Below are positions 45,936 through 54,475 of a stretch of DNA of 59,522 bases, in pieces; position 1 is the first letter of the stretch; every line of letters starts with the position of its first letter. Source of the DNA: Thermus filiformis (GTDB taxonomy: Bacteria > Deinococcota > Deinococci > Deinococcales > Thermaceae); assembly GCF_000771745.2 (NCBI RefSeq), contig NZ_JPSL02000034.1:1-59522 (forward strand). Reading direction: 5' to 3'. Under the pieces are notes generated by a model. The model did no database searches, was not told the DNA's origin, and saw only the letters and a list, made by a program, of their open reading frames with translations. Made by a program: the position numbers and the translations under genes.

Positions 45936-45960
45936 TGGGCCTCAGCATAAGGGGTGGAGG

Positions 45961-45990
45961 CTTGACAGGTCAAGATTTTAGATTTAAAAT
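45961..45990 (+). promoter_or_regulatory. Promoter with two operator palindromes
   Basis: TTGACA at 45962-45967, a 17-base spacer and TAAAAT at 45985-45990 form a near-consensus promoter. CTTGACAGGTCAAG (45961-45974) is a perfect inverted repeat covering the -35 box, and ATTTTAGATTTAAAAT (45975-45990) has perfect 6-bp arms covering the -10 box. They are the likely sites for the divergent GntR protein. Confidence 0.75.
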
Positions 45991-46011
45991 CCCCCCTCAA
46001 AGGGGGAACCC

Positions 46012-46308
46012 ATGAGGAAAGCGGCGGCTCATAAGCGGGGGGACGACGTGGCGGTGGCCGTGGTGGACCTGAGCCCCGGCGAGGAGGTGGAGGTGGCCGT
46101 GCTGGAGGGGGGGGAGCCCCTGCGGATCCAGGTGGCCGAACCTATCCCCTTGGGGCATAAGCTCGCCTTAAGGCCCATTGGGGAAGGGGAGGTGGTGCGG
46201 GAGTACGGGGAGCCCATCGGCCGGTCCCTTCGGCCCATCCCCGCGGGTGCCCACGTCCACACCCACAACCTGCGGAGCCTGCGGTGGGATTTCGGAGGTG
46301 GGCGATGA
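46012..46308 (+). CDS. Small lyase subunit, UxaA N-terminal/SAF type (SuyA-like)
   Basis: A 98-residue SAF-domain protein equal to the N-terminal part of altronate dehydratase (UxaA). It reads HKRGDDVAVAVVDLSPGEEVEV, IPLGHKLALRPI, VVREYGEPIGRSLRPIPAGAHVHTHN, the expected boxes. A separate small subunit beside a large one of about 380 residues is the layout of (R)-sulfolactate sulfo-lyase SuyAB; single-chain altronate dehydratase is near 500. Split sugar-acid dehydratases also exist, so the substrate rests on context. It overlaps the large-subunit gene as ATGA. Confidence 0.8.
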   Translation: MRKAAAHKRGDDVAVAVVDLSPGEEVEVAVLEGGEPLRIQVAEPIPLGHKLALRPIGEGEVVREYGEPIGRSLRPIPAGAHVHTHNLRSLRWDFGGGR

Positions 46309-47456
46309 GGCTCACGGGATACCGGCGCCCCGATGGGCGGGTGGGGGTGCGCAACCACGTGGTGGTCCTGCCCGTGGACGACCTCTCCAACCGGGCGGCG
46401 GAAGGGGTGGCCGCCCTGATCCCCGGGGTGGTGCCCCTGCCCCATCCCTACGGCCGCCTGCAGTTCGGGGAGGACCTGGAGCTCACTTTCCGCACCCTTG
46501 CCGGCCACGGGGCCAACCCCAACGTCTACGGGGCGGTGGTCATCGGAATCGAGCCCAAGTGGACGGAGCGGGTGGCGGAGGAGATCGCCCGTACAGGAAA
46601 GCCCGTGGAGGCTTTCGCCATAGAGGGCTACGGGGACCTGAGGACCGTGGAACGGGCCTCCCGGGCCGCTTACCGTCTTCTGCAGGGGGCAAGTGAGGTG
46701 GAGAGGGAGGCCGTGGAGGTGCGGGAACTGGTCCTCTCCATCAAGTGTGGGGAGAGCGATCCTACCCTTGGTTTGGCCGGAAACCCCGCCCTAGGCCGGG
46801 TGGTGGACCGGCTGGTGGACGCGGGGGCTACGGTGATCTTTGGGGAGACCAGCGAACTCACCGGGGCCGAGCACCTGATCGCCCAGCGGTGCGCCACCCC
46901 CGAGGTCCGGGAGGCCTTCCTTAGGACCTACCGGGAGTACGTGGCCCTTATCGAGTCCAAGGGGGTGGACCTCCTGGGCTCCCAGCCCACGGAGGGCAAC
47001 ATCCGCGGGGGCCTCACCACCATCGAGGAAAAGGCTTTGGGGAACATCCAGAAGACGGGGAGCAGGCCGGTGCAAAAGGTCCTCCGCCCGGCGGAGCCTG
47101 TGGGGCCGGGGGAGGGCCTCGTCTTCATGGACTCCTCCAGCGCCGCCGCCGAGATGATCACCCTGGCGGTGGCCGGGGGGAGCGTCCTCCACTTTTTCAC
47201 CACGGGCCAGGGGAACGTGGTGGGCCACCCCCTGGTGCCGGTGATCAAGATCTCCCCCAACCCCAAGACCTGTGAGACCATGGCCGAGCACATCGACGTT
47301 CCCCTGCCGGACCTCCTCCTGGGGGAGATCGGGTTGGAAGAGGCGGCGGAGAGGATCCTCGGTGTTTTTGAGCGGACGGTACGGGGCAGGCTCACCGCCG
47401 CGGAGCTTTTGGGCCACCGGGAGTTCGTCCTCACGCGGCTGTATCCGAGCGCCTAG
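46305..47456 (+). CDS. Large lyase subunit, UxaA family (SuyB-like)
   Basis: A 383-residue catalytic subunit of the UxaA family. It begins MRLTGYRRPDGRVGVRNHVVVLP, with family boxes SIKCGESDPTLGLAGNPALG near residues 140-160, IFGETSELTGAEHL near 175, EGNIRGGLTTIEEKALGNIQKTG near 225-250 and GQGNVVGHPLVPVIKISPNP near 300; cysteines here can bind iron. The ATG at 46305 overlaps the small-subunit stop. If it is SuyB, it splits (R)-sulfolactate into pyruvate and sulfite. The two dehydrogenase genes that follow support sulfolactate over altronate. Confidence 0.8.
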   Translation: MRLTGYRRPDGRVGVRNHVVVLPVDDLSNRAAEGVAALIPGVVPLPHPYGRLQFGEDLELTFRTLAGHGANPNVYGAVVIGIEPKWTERVAEEIARTGKPVEAFAIEGYGDLRTVERASRAAYRLLQGASEVEREAVEVRELVLSIKCGESDPTLGLAGNPALGRVVDRLVDAGATVIFGETSELTGAEHLIAQRCATPEVREAFLRTYREYVALIESKGVDLLGSQPTEGNIRGGLTTIEEKALGNIQKTGSRPVQKVLRPAEPVGPGEGLVFMDSSSAAAEMITLAVAGGSVLHFFTTGQGNVVGHPLVPVIKISPNPKTCETMAEHIDVPLPDLLLGEIGLEEAAERILGVFERTVRGRLTAAELLGHREFVLTRLYPSA

Positions 47457-47465
47457 GAGGCGAAG

Positions 47466-48383
47466 ATGATCCTCGTGGCCGAGGAATTGGATCCGCAAGG
47501 GCTTGACCTCCTGCGCCGCAGCGGGTACCCTTTCCGCTACCTGCCGGAGCTTTGGCGGGAGCCGGAAAAGCTTCTGGCGGAGCTTGCCTCGGCCACGGCC
47601 CTCATCGTGCGAAACCGGCTGCGGGTGGACCGGGTCCTCCTCGAGGCTGCCCCGCGCCTCAGGGTGGTGGGCCGGCTGGGCGTGGGCCTGGACAACGTGG
47701 ACCGGCAGGCCTTGGAGGCCAGGGGCATCGCCCTGGTCTATGCCCCCGGGGCCAACGCCCTTGGCGTGGCTGAGTACGTCCTCGCCGCCCTTTTCCACCT
47801 GGCCCGGGACCTTCCCCGGGCGGCCCGGGGCGGGGACCGGCTCGCCCTGGGGGGGTTTGAGCTTTCAGGGAAGACCCTGGGCCTTGTGGGCCTGGGAGAG
47901 GTGGGCCTCCGGGTGGCCTACCGGGCCCGGGCCCTGGGGATGCGGGTGGTGGGTCACGACCCCTTGCGCCGGCCCTGGGAGGCGGCCCTGGAGCCGGGGG
48001 GCGTGGAGCTCCTCCCCCTGGAGGGGGTCTTGGCGGAGGCGCAGTTCCTCTCCCTGCACGCCCCCCTTACCCCGGAGACGCGGGGCCTTCTCGGCCGCGA
48101 GGCTCTCTTCCGGATGCGGCCGGGCGCCTACCTGATCAACACGGCCCGGGGGGAGCTGGTGGACCACGAGGCCCTCTACGAGGCCTTGAAGGGGGGGCAC
48201 CTGGCGGGCGCCGTCTTGGACGTGACCCATCCCGAACCCCTGCCGGAGGACCACCCCTTGCGGGGGCTTGGCGGCTGCCTCATCACCCCCCACGTGGCCG
48301 GCCTCACCCGGGAAGCCCAGGCCCGGGTGGGGGAGAGGGTGGTCCAGGGGGTTTTGGAGGTGCTCCGTGCGCCTGAGTCCTGA
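47466..48383 (+). CDS. D-isomer 2-hydroxyacid dehydrogenase (SlcC-like candidate)
   Basis: A 305-residue NAD-dependent dehydrogenase of the phosphoglycerate dehydrogenase family. The cofactor loop is LGLVGLGEVGLRVAYRA near residues 138-155, the substrate Arg is in INTARGELVDHE near 227, the Glu in DVTHPEPLP near 256, and the His in LITPHVAGLT near 278. (S)-sulfolactate dehydrogenase SlcC belongs to this family and works with an LDH2-type enzyme to invert sulfolactate. That second enzyme is the next gene, so SlcC activity is a reasonable, untested guess. Confidence 0.85.
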   Translation: MILVAEELDPQGLDLLRRSGYPFRYLPELWREPEKLLAELASATALIVRNRLRVDRVLLEAAPRLRVVGRLGVGLDNVDRQALEARGIALVYAPGANALGVAEYVLAALFHLARDLPRAARGGDRLALGGFELSGKTLGLVGLGEVGLRVAYRARALGMRVVGHDPLRRPWEAALEPGGVELLPLEGVLAEAQFLSLHAPLTPETRGLLGREALFRMRPGAYLINTARGELVDHEALYEALKGGHLAGAVLDVTHPEPLPEDHPLRGLGGCLITPHVAGLTREAQARVGERVVQGVLEVLRAPES

Positions 48384-49332
48384 GGAACTCCACCGGGCGC
48401 TCCTTGGCCACTTCCTCCGCCTTGGGCTTCCCGAGGAGGGGGCCCGGGCCTTCGCCGATGTCCTCCTGGAGGCGGAGCTGGAGGGCCTCCGGAGCCACGG
48501 CCTTGCCCGGCTCCCCATCTACACCGCCCAGCTGGAGCGGGGTGGACTCAACCCTACCTCGAGGATGCAGCTCACCGCCGTGCGCCCCGGTCTCCTCCTG
48601 CTGGAGGGCGATGGGGCCCCCGGGCCCTGGGCGGGGCTCAGGGCGGTGGAGGCCCTCATCCCCACGGTCCGGGAACAAGGGGTGGCGGCGGTGGCGGTGC
48701 GGGGGGCGGGGCACGTGGGCCCCTTGAGCCCCTACGTCCGGCGCCTGGCCCAGGCGGGGCTTGTAGGGATGGCCTTCGCCAACACCCCGCCTGCCCTCGC
48801 CCCGGGTCCGGTCCTCGGCACCAACCCCATCGCCCTCGCCGCCCCTATGGAGCCCGAGCCTTTGGTGGTGGACCTGGCCCTGAGCGTGGCCTCCCGCGGG
48901 AAAGTTCTGGAAAGGGCACAAAGGGGTGAGTCCATCCCCGAAGGGTGGGCGGTGGACCGGGAGGGGCGGCCCACCACCGATCCTAAGGCGGCCCTGGAAG
49001 GGGCCCTTCTCCCCATTGGCGGCGGTAAGGGGCTGGCCTTGGCGGTCTTGGTGGAGGTCCTGGCGGGGGCCCTGGCCGGGCAGGGGCTCGGCCTGGACCT
49101 CCCCCTGCCCTGGGAGCGTCCCGAGGCCAGGGCTTACCCGGGGTTTTTGCTCATAGGCTTAGAAGTCGTTTCTTCCGACTTCTCCGATCTTTTGCTAAGG
49201 CTAGGCCAGAGCCTGGCGGCTCACGGGGGGAGGCTCCCTGGGTCCGGGCGGGCTCAGCGGAGGGCTTCGGCACTTGAGGAGGGCCTGGAGGTGCCGCCGA
49301 ATCTGGCGGACGCCTTAGGTATAGGGAGGTGA
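48367..49332 (+). CDS. LDH2/malate dehydrogenase-family oxidoreductase (ComC-like candidate)
   Basis: A 321-residue enzyme of the LDH2 family (ureidoglycolate, malate and sulfolactate dehydrogenases). It starts at the GTG at 48367 behind GGAGGTG, 17 bases inside the preceding gene. Boxes include SHGLARLPIY near residue 42, GHVGPLSPYVRRLAQAGLVGMAFANTP near 117-143, LGTNPIALAAP near 152, GWAVDREGRPTTDPKAAL near 193 and LLPIGGGKGLALAVLVEVLAG near 213. (R)-sulfolactate dehydrogenase ComC is a member. With the previous gene it could turn (S)- into (R)-sulfolactate through sulfopyruvate. Confidence 0.85.
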   Translation: MRLSPEELHRALLGHFLRLGLPEEGARAFADVLLEAELEGLRSHGLARLPIYTAQLERGGLNPTSRMQLTAVRPGLLLLEGDGAPGPWAGLRAVEALIPTVREQGVAAVAVRGAGHVGPLSPYVRRLAQAGLVGMAFANTPPALAPGPVLGTNPIALAAPMEPEPLVVDLALSVASRGKVLERAQRGESIPEGWAVDREGRPTTDPKAALEGALLPIGGGKGLALAVLVEVLAGALAGQGLGLDLPLPWERPEARAYPGFLLIGLEVVSSDFSDLLLRLGQSLAAHGGRLPGSGRAQRRASALEEGLEVPPNLADALGIGR

Positions 49333-49338
49333 TTTTGG

Positions 49339-50598
49339 ATGGCAAGGATCTGGCTTCTGGTCTTGGCGCTTTTCGGCTTTATGGGCGCATGGGCGCAGCA
49401 AACCAAGCTCCGGGTCTTTATCGGGGGGCAGCAGCGTCCGGACATCATGCGGAAGATCCTGGACGTGTACGAGCAGAGGAACCCCGGGGTAAGGGTGGAG
49501 ATCGAGGTGGGGGGCGCCACCTCGGACCAACAGCAGCAGTACCTGACCACCGTGCTGACCTCCCGTGACCCCTCTCTGGACCTGATTCTCATCGACATTA
49601 TTCGGCCTGCCCAGTACAAGGCTGCGGGTTGGTCCGACCCCTTGGACAGGTACCTTCCTAGGGCGGCTCGAGACACCCTGCTCAAACAGTACCTTCCCGC
49701 GTATGCTCGGGCCAATGTTGTAGACGACACCCTGGTGGCCCTCCCCGCCTTCGCCGACGCCCAGTTCCTCTTCTACCGCAAGGACCTTTTGGAGAAGTAC
49801 GGGTTCAAGCCTCCGGCCACCTGGGATGAGGCCATCCGGCAGGCTCAGACCATTCTCCAGGGGGAGCGGGATCCCAACCTGAACGGGATCGGGTTCATGG
49901 GCAACATCTCCGAAGGAACCGTGTGCACCTTCCTCCTGCCCATATGGGCCGCGGGCGGAGACGTCACGGACGAACGGGGCCGTCTCATCCTCACCGAGGA
50001 TCTGGCGCAGCGTTCCCTCCAGTTCTGGCTTGACCTCATGGACAAGCACCGGGTGAGCCCGCCCAACATGGCGGAGAAGGCCCAAGACACCATCCGCAGG
50101 GAGATGCAGCAGGGCCGTTGGATATTCGCCACGCTTTTCGCCTACGCCTGGGCTCATTTCCAGAACGACGAAGACTCTAAGGTCAAGGGCAAGATCGGGG
50201 TTTCGGTCATGCCCAGGTTTGAAGGGGGCCGTTCTGCCAGCTGCCTGGGAGGGTGGCAGTGGACCATCTCCAACTTCTCCCGGAACAAGGCCCAGGCCTA
50301 TAAGCTCCTCCGCTACCTCTCCAGCCCAGAAGTCGCCAAAGTTCTGGCCATCGAGGCCTCCAACCTTCCTGCCTTCCCTGAACTCTACAAGGATCCGGAC
50401 GTTCTCAAGGCGAACCCCTGGTTCGCCGACGCTCTCCCCGTAGTGCTTAACGCCCGGGCACGGCCCGTGCATCCCCGCTATCCCGAGATCGCCGATGTCA
50501 TGCGCCGGGGTCTTAACGCCGTTTTGGCCCGGACCAAGACGCCGGAGCAAGCTGCCCGGGAGATCGTCCAGGGGCTTAGGGCCATCTACGGCAGGTGA
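49339..50598 (+). CDS. Sugar ABC transporter binding protein (family 1)
   Basis: A 419-residue extracellular binding protein with a signal peptide (IWLLVLALFGFMGAWA). The mature part starts near QQTKLRVFIGGQQRPDI and has the family's DLILIDIIRPAQYKAAGW, FADAQFLFYRKDLLEKYGF and CLGGWQWTISNFSRNKAQA strands, where the aromatic and basic ligand residues lie. It resembles maltose/trehalose-type binders, the same broad class as SmoF, which binds sulfoquinovosyl glycerol. No ATPase gene follows, so a shared MalK-like ATPase elsewhere must power the importer. Confidence 0.9.
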   Translation: MARIWLLVLALFGFMGAWAQQTKLRVFIGGQQRPDIMRKILDVYEQRNPGVRVEIEVGGATSDQQQQYLTTVLTSRDPSLDLILIDIIRPAQYKAAGWSDPLDRYLPRAARDTLLKQYLPAYARANVVDDTLVALPAFADAQFLFYRKDLLEKYGFKPPATWDEAIRQAQTILQGERDPNLNGIGFMGNISEGTVCTFLLPIWAAGGDVTDERGRLILTEDLAQRSLQFWLDLMDKHRVSPPNMAEKAQDTIRREMQQGRWIFATLFAYAWAHFQNDEDSKVKGKIGVSVMPRFEGGRSASCLGGWQWTISNFSRNKAQAYKLLRYLSSPEVAKVLAIEASNLPAFPELYKDPDVLKANPWFADALPVVLNARARPVHPRYPEIADVMRRGLNAVLARTKTPEQAAREIVQGLRAIYGR

Positions 50599-50601
50599 GA
50601 T

Positions 50602-51489
50602 ATGGGACGGCCCCGCCGGGACTTGAGCGAGCGCGCCTTGGGTTTTTGGCTCCTGCTCCCCGCCTTCCTCCTTCTGGGCCTCGTGGCGGTCTATCCGATC
50701 CTCCACCTCATTTACACCAGCTTTTTGGACCTCCACCTGGCTTACGGGACGCGGGGGGAGTGGGCGGGCTTTGCCAACTACCACCGCCTTTTGGAAGACG
50801 CCCGCTTCTGGAACGCACTCAGGGTAACCCTTCTCCTGGCGCTGGTCACGGTCCCCGGGGCCGCCCTTTTGGGCCTCATTCTGGCTCTGTTGGCCAACTT
50901 GCCCTTTACCGTCAAGTGGCCTATTCGTTTAGGACTCCTTCTGCCCTGGGCCATGCCTTTGGTCTTTGCGGGGTTGATCTTCCGTTGGTTCTTCGAAAGC
51001 GACTACGGGGTTGTCAACGACTGGCTGCGCCGCCTGGGCTTCTCTCCCTTGTATTGGCTCACCAACCCCAAGCTCGCCTTCTGGGCCATATCCGCCTCCG
51101 TCATTTGGAAGACCGCCTCCTTCATGGCCCTAGTCCTTCTGGCAGGCCTCCAGACCATTCCTAGGGAGTACTACGAGGCGGCCCAGGTGGACGGTGCGGG
51201 CCCTTGGCAGACCTTTTGGCGGATTACCCTCCCGCTCCTTCTACCCTCCCTCCTGGTGGCCCTCGTCTTCCGCACCCTCACGGCCCTCCAGACCTTTGAC
51301 ATCCCCTACGCCATGACCGGGGGTGGGCCGGGAATTGCAACGGAAACCCTGGCGATGTACATCCGGACCCAAAGCGTAGAGAACCTGGACTTTGGCTACG
51401 GTTCCGCGCTGGCCGTTTTCCTTTTTCTTCTGTGCATGGGAGTGACCATGGTGTACTTGCGCTTTATCACACGGCAGGAGGGGGAATGA
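50602..51489 (+). CDS. Sugar ABC transporter permease (MalF type)
   Basis: A 295-residue membrane protein with six spans, starting LGFWLLLPAFLLLGLVAVYPIL. The cytoplasmic coupling loop that contacts the ATPase is EYYEAAQVDGAGPWQTFWRITLPLL near residues 190-215. It begins three bases after the binding-protein stop and overlaps the partner permease by four. It forms one half of the channel. Confidence 0.93.
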   Translation: MGRPRRDLSERALGFWLLLPAFLLLGLVAVYPILHLIYTSFLDLHLAYGTRGEWAGFANYHRLLEDARFWNALRVTLLLALVTVPGAALLGLILALLANLPFTVKWPIRLGLLLPWAMPLVFAGLIFRWFFESDYGVVNDWLRRLGFSPLYWLTNPKLAFWAISASVIWKTASFMALVLLAGLQTIPREYYEAAQVDGAGPWQTFWRITLPLLLPSLLVALVFRTLTALQTFDIPYAMTGGGPGIATETLAMYIRTQSVENLDFGYGSALAVFLFLLCMGVTMVYLRFITRQEGE

Positions 51490-52313
51490 GGGCGCCGTGG
51501 TTCCGCCTAGGGCTTTGGGTTGCGGGCCTGGTGGTGGTGGTGAACGGCCTTTTCCCTGCGCTCTGGATTCTGTTCACCTCTTTAAAAACGGAGGCAGAGC
51601 TCACCCGGATCCCCATCACCTACTGGCCTCAGGAGCCCACTTTGGACAACTATGTCCGCGCCTTCCGTGAGGCCCCGCTTCTTCGCTATTTCGCCAATAG
51701 CCTGGTGGTGGCGGGGGGCTCTACGGCCTTGTGTGTGGCTGTGGCGGCCATGGCGGCTTATGCCTTAGCCCGGCTGCGCCTGGCTTACGCCCAGGGGATT
51801 CTGGTGGCCTTGGTGGCCCTGGCCATGTTTCCCCCGGCCACCCTGGTAGTCCCCCTCTTCCAGATCTTCACCGCTTTGGGGCTGAGAAACACTTACCTAG
51901 GCCTGATCCTGCCCCACGCGGCCTTAAGCCTTCCCGTGGCCGTCCTTGTCCTCTACAGCTTTTTCAAGACGATCCCGCGGGACCTCGAGGCCGCCGCCCT
52001 GGTAGACGGCTGCACCCGGGTGGGGGCGCTCCGGCACGTGGTCATGCCCCTTTCCGGCCCCGGGGTCTTCACCGCCGCCTTGCTGGCCTTTGTCAACTCT
52101 TGGGATGAGTTCCTTCTGGCCTTGACGCTGGCTCCGGCCAGGGAGATGCGGACGCTTCCCGTGGGGATCACCCTGTACCAGGGGGAGTACCTCTTTCCCT
52201 GGCCCCTGATCTCGGCGGCCTTGGTGGTGGCCATGGTGCCCGTGGCTTTGGTTATCGCCCTTTTCCAGGAGCGAATCGTGGCCGGGCTGACCCAAGGAGC
52301 CCTCAAGGGGTGA
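51486..52313 (+). CDS. Sugar ABC transporter permease (MalG type)
   Basis: A 275-residue membrane protein with six spans. The start is the ATG at 51486 (MRAPWFRLGLWVAG), overlapping the previous stop as ATGA; earlier in-frame codons lie in that gene. The coupling loop is DLEAAALVDGCTRVGALRHVVMPLSGPGV near residues 165-195, and NSWDEFLLALTL is typical of MalG partners. It completes the importer channel. Confidence 0.93.
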   Translation: MRAPWFRLGLWVAGLVVVVNGLFPALWILFTSLKTEAELTRIPITYWPQEPTLDNYVRAFREAPLLRYFANSLVVAGGSTALCVAVAAMAAYALARLRLAYAQGILVALVALAMFPPATLVVPLFQIFTALGLRNTYLGLILPHAALSLPVAVLVLYSFFKTIPRDLEAAALVDGCTRVGALRHVVMPLSGPGVFTAALLAFVNSWDEFLLALTLAPAREMRTLPVGITLYQGEYLFPWPLISAALVVAMVPVALVIALFQERIVAGLTQGALKG

Positions 52314-52316
52314 GCC

Positions 52317-53642
52317 ATGGAACCCCTACGCGTGGCCTTTGCTCCGGTGGTCCGCCCCCTCTTCCGGGGAGCGGCCCTAGGCTTGGAAGGTCGCATGACC
52401 GAGGCCTTGGCGGGCCTTCAAAAGCCCCTAGGGTACACGCTGGAGGTCCTGGGGCCTGTCTCCGGTCCAGAGGTCCTGGCCCTGGAAGCGAAGCTGAGGC
52501 AGGACCCGCCGGACCTTTTCCTGCTCGGTCTGGTGACCTTTGCGACGGGGGAGGTGTTGGACCCCTTGCTTTCCCTTCCCGTCCCCAAGATCCTCTGGGC
52601 CCTTCCGGAGGCTTGGGAAGGGGAAGCCCTTCCCCAGAATGCCCTCTGTGGCCTCAACCTGGCCCTTTCCCTCCCCGCTTGCCGAACCCCGGTCAAGTGG
52701 GCCTATGGCCCCCCTGATCCCGGGGGGCTCCGCCGGGCCCTGGAGCCCACGCTGAAAGCCCTTCGGGGGCTGGTCACTTTACGACAGTCCCGGCTTCTCT
52801 GGGTCGGAGGGCCCGCGCCGGGCTTTGAGGCCTTTCGGGAGAAGCCCGCCACGGGGGCCCAGGTGGACGAGGTGGAGCTGGAGGCTCTTCTGGGCCTGTG
52901 GCACCGGGTAGGGGAGAGCGAGGTGGAGGAGCTTCTGGAAGCCTGGCATGACCCCGGGGAATTCACACGGGAGGAGCGGGCGCGGTTGGCCCGGCTTGCC
53001 CTGGCCTTGGACCGGTTGGGCGAGGGCTACGATGGCATAGCCCTGCGCGACTGGCCCGAGATCCCTGAGCTCCTGGGCCTCTTTCCCGCCGCCGCCCTCG
53101 CCCTTTTGGCCGACCGGGGGCGGGTGGTGGCCCCGGAGGGCGACCTTATGGGTTTGCTCTCCCAGCTCGTCCTCCGGGCGGTGGGGGGAGGTCCCCCTCT
53201 CCTCTTAGATCTGGTGGCCTGGACCGAGCGGGGCATCCTCCTTTGGCACGGCGGGGAAGCCTCCTTGGCCTGGGCCCGAGGACCGGTGCGGCTCCTGGCG
53301 CATTTTAACCGGGGCCTCCCGGCGGTGCGGGACCTGGTCCTCCGGCCGGGTCCGGTCACGGGCCTCCGGCTCGCCGGAAGGAGCTTGGCCGTGGCGGGAG
53401 GGGCTCTGGCAGAAGGCCCGGGGTACTGGGGGTGTTCGGGTTGGCTCCAAGAGACCAGCTGGGCGGGGAGGCCGGTGGAGCCCGGGGTCCTCCTGGCCAG
53501 CTGGCTCGAGGCCCGGATGCCCCACCACCTGGCTCTCGTGCCTGGAGATCACGTCGAGGCCCTCCGGGAGCTCGCCGCCTGGGCAGGACTGGAGCTGTTG
53601 GGGGGGGAGGTGCGGCCCGTATGGGGCGTGTCCTGGCGGTAG
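52317..53642 (+). CDS. FucI/AraA-like sugar isomerase
   Basis: A 441-residue protein resembling the L-fucose/L-arabinose isomerase superfamily. The N-terminal half has alternating strands (VAFAPVVRPLFRG, PDLFLLGLVTFATGEVLDPL). The C-terminal signature is clear: PEGDLMGLLSQLVLRAVGGGPPLLLDLV, then ERGILLWHGGEASLAWA near residues 280-320, where Glu, Asp and His normally hold the metal. It starts three bases after the permease. Position before a kinase and an aldolase fits an aldose-ketose isomerase, here perhaps sulfoquinovose to sulfofructose. The family is inferred by eye and the substrate from context. Confidence 0.65.
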   Translation: MEPLRVAFAPVVRPLFRGAALGLEGRMTEALAGLQKPLGYTLEVLGPVSGPEVLALEAKLRQDPPDLFLLGLVTFATGEVLDPLLSLPVPKILWALPEAWEGEALPQNALCGLNLALSLPACRTPVKWAYGPPDPGGLRRALEPTLKALRGLVTLRQSRLLWVGGPAPGFEAFREKPATGAQVDEVELEALLGLWHRVGESEVEELLEAWHDPGEFTREERARLARLALALDRLGEGYDGIALRDWPEIPELLGLFPAAALALLADRGRVVAPEGDLMGLLSQLVLRAVGGGPPLLLDLVAWTERGILLWHGGEASLAWARGPVRLLAHFNRGLPAVRDLVLRPGPVTGLRLAGRSLAVAGGALAEGPGYWGCSGWLQETSWAGRPVEPGVLLASWLEARMPHHLALVPGDHVEALRELAAWAGLELLGGEVRPVWGVSWR

Positions 53643-54475
53643 GCTGGGCCTGCGTGGACCTGCGCTTTCATCTGGAAGCCTGGCCCCCGCGGTCGAGCCG
53701 CACCGAGGTAAAGGCCTACCGGGAAGCCCTGGGGGGACCTGCTGCGGTGGCCGCCCGAACGGTGGCCCGCCTGGGCGGAGAGGCCCACCTGTTGAGCCGC
53801 AGGGGGCAGGACCGCCTGGGGGAATGGCTGGAGGAGGCTTTGCGCGGGGCCGGGGTCACGCCCCACCTCATTCCGGGAGAGGCGACGCCCGTGAGCGCCG
53901 TGCTGGTGGCGCCCGGGGGGGAGCGGTACATCTTCCCCTACCGCGGTCGGCTTCCCGAGGGCCTCGAGTCCGGATGGTCTTCCTTGCTGGACGAAGTGGA
54001 TGTGGTCCTGGCCGACCTGCGGTGGCCCGAGGCTGGGCGGATGGTCTTCCTCGAGGCCCGCAGGCGGGGCCTTCCCCGGGTCCTGGACCTGGACCGGGTG
54101 GGGGAAGAGGCTCTGGGGCTGGCGCGGCTGGCCAGCCACGTGGTGGCTTCCCAAGAGGCCGAAGAGGCCTTGGGAGGGGTGGAGGCCCTCGAGAGGCTCT
54201 TCCCCGAAGCCTTTGTGGCCGCCACCCGGGGGGAGGAGGGGGTGGTCTGGCCCGGGGGAAGGTGGCAGGCCCTCCCCGTCCGGCCCCGCGACACCACGGG
54301 CGCAGGGGATGTGTTTCATGGAGCCTTTGCCTGGGCCCTGGCCCGCTCCTTTGACGCGATAAAAGCCCTCCAGATCGCCAACATAGTGGCTGGCCTTTAC
54401 GTGGAGAGGGGAGAGGTTCCCGAATGGGAGGAGGTAAGAGGGTGGATGGCGCTTTCGGAAAAAGGCTCGCTTTAA
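53621..54475 (+). CDS. PfkB-family sugar kinase resembling sulfofructose kinase YihV
   Basis: A 284-residue ribokinase-fold kinase starting at the ATG at 53621, 22 bases inside the isomerase gene. The N-terminus reads VLAVGWACVDLRFHLE and the sugar loop ALGGPAAVAARTVARLGG; the catalytic DTTGAGDVFHGAF has the base D230. By eye it tracks E. coli YihV closely, notably DVVLADLRWPEAG (YihV DVVLADVRWHDGA). There R134 falls on YihV Arg138, which I recall as a sulfonate-binding residue. Two other YihV ligand positions look changed. It probably phosphorylates C1 of a ketose phosphate precursor such as sulfofructose. Confidence 0.8.
   Translation: MGRVLAVGWACVDLRFHLEAWPPRSSRTEVKAYREALGGPAAVAARTVARLGGEAHLLSRRGQDRLGEWLEEALRGAGVTPHLIPGEATPVSAVLVAPGGERYIFPYRGRLPEGLESGWSSLLDEVDVVLADLRWPEAGRMVFLEARRRGLPRVLDLDRVGEEALGLARLASHVVASQEAEEALGGVEALERLFPEAFVAATRGEEGVVWPGGRWQALPVRPRDTTGAGDVFHGAFAWALARSFDAIKALQIANIVAGLYVERGEVPEWEEVRGWMALSEKGSL

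Noticed and set aside
46012-47456. Altronate dehydratase of a uronate pathway
   Set aside because: No uronate isomerase, mannonate/altronate reductase or KDG kinase and aldolase genes are nearby; the adjacent dehydrogenases, kinase and aldolase fit sulfolactate better. It is kept as the main alternative.
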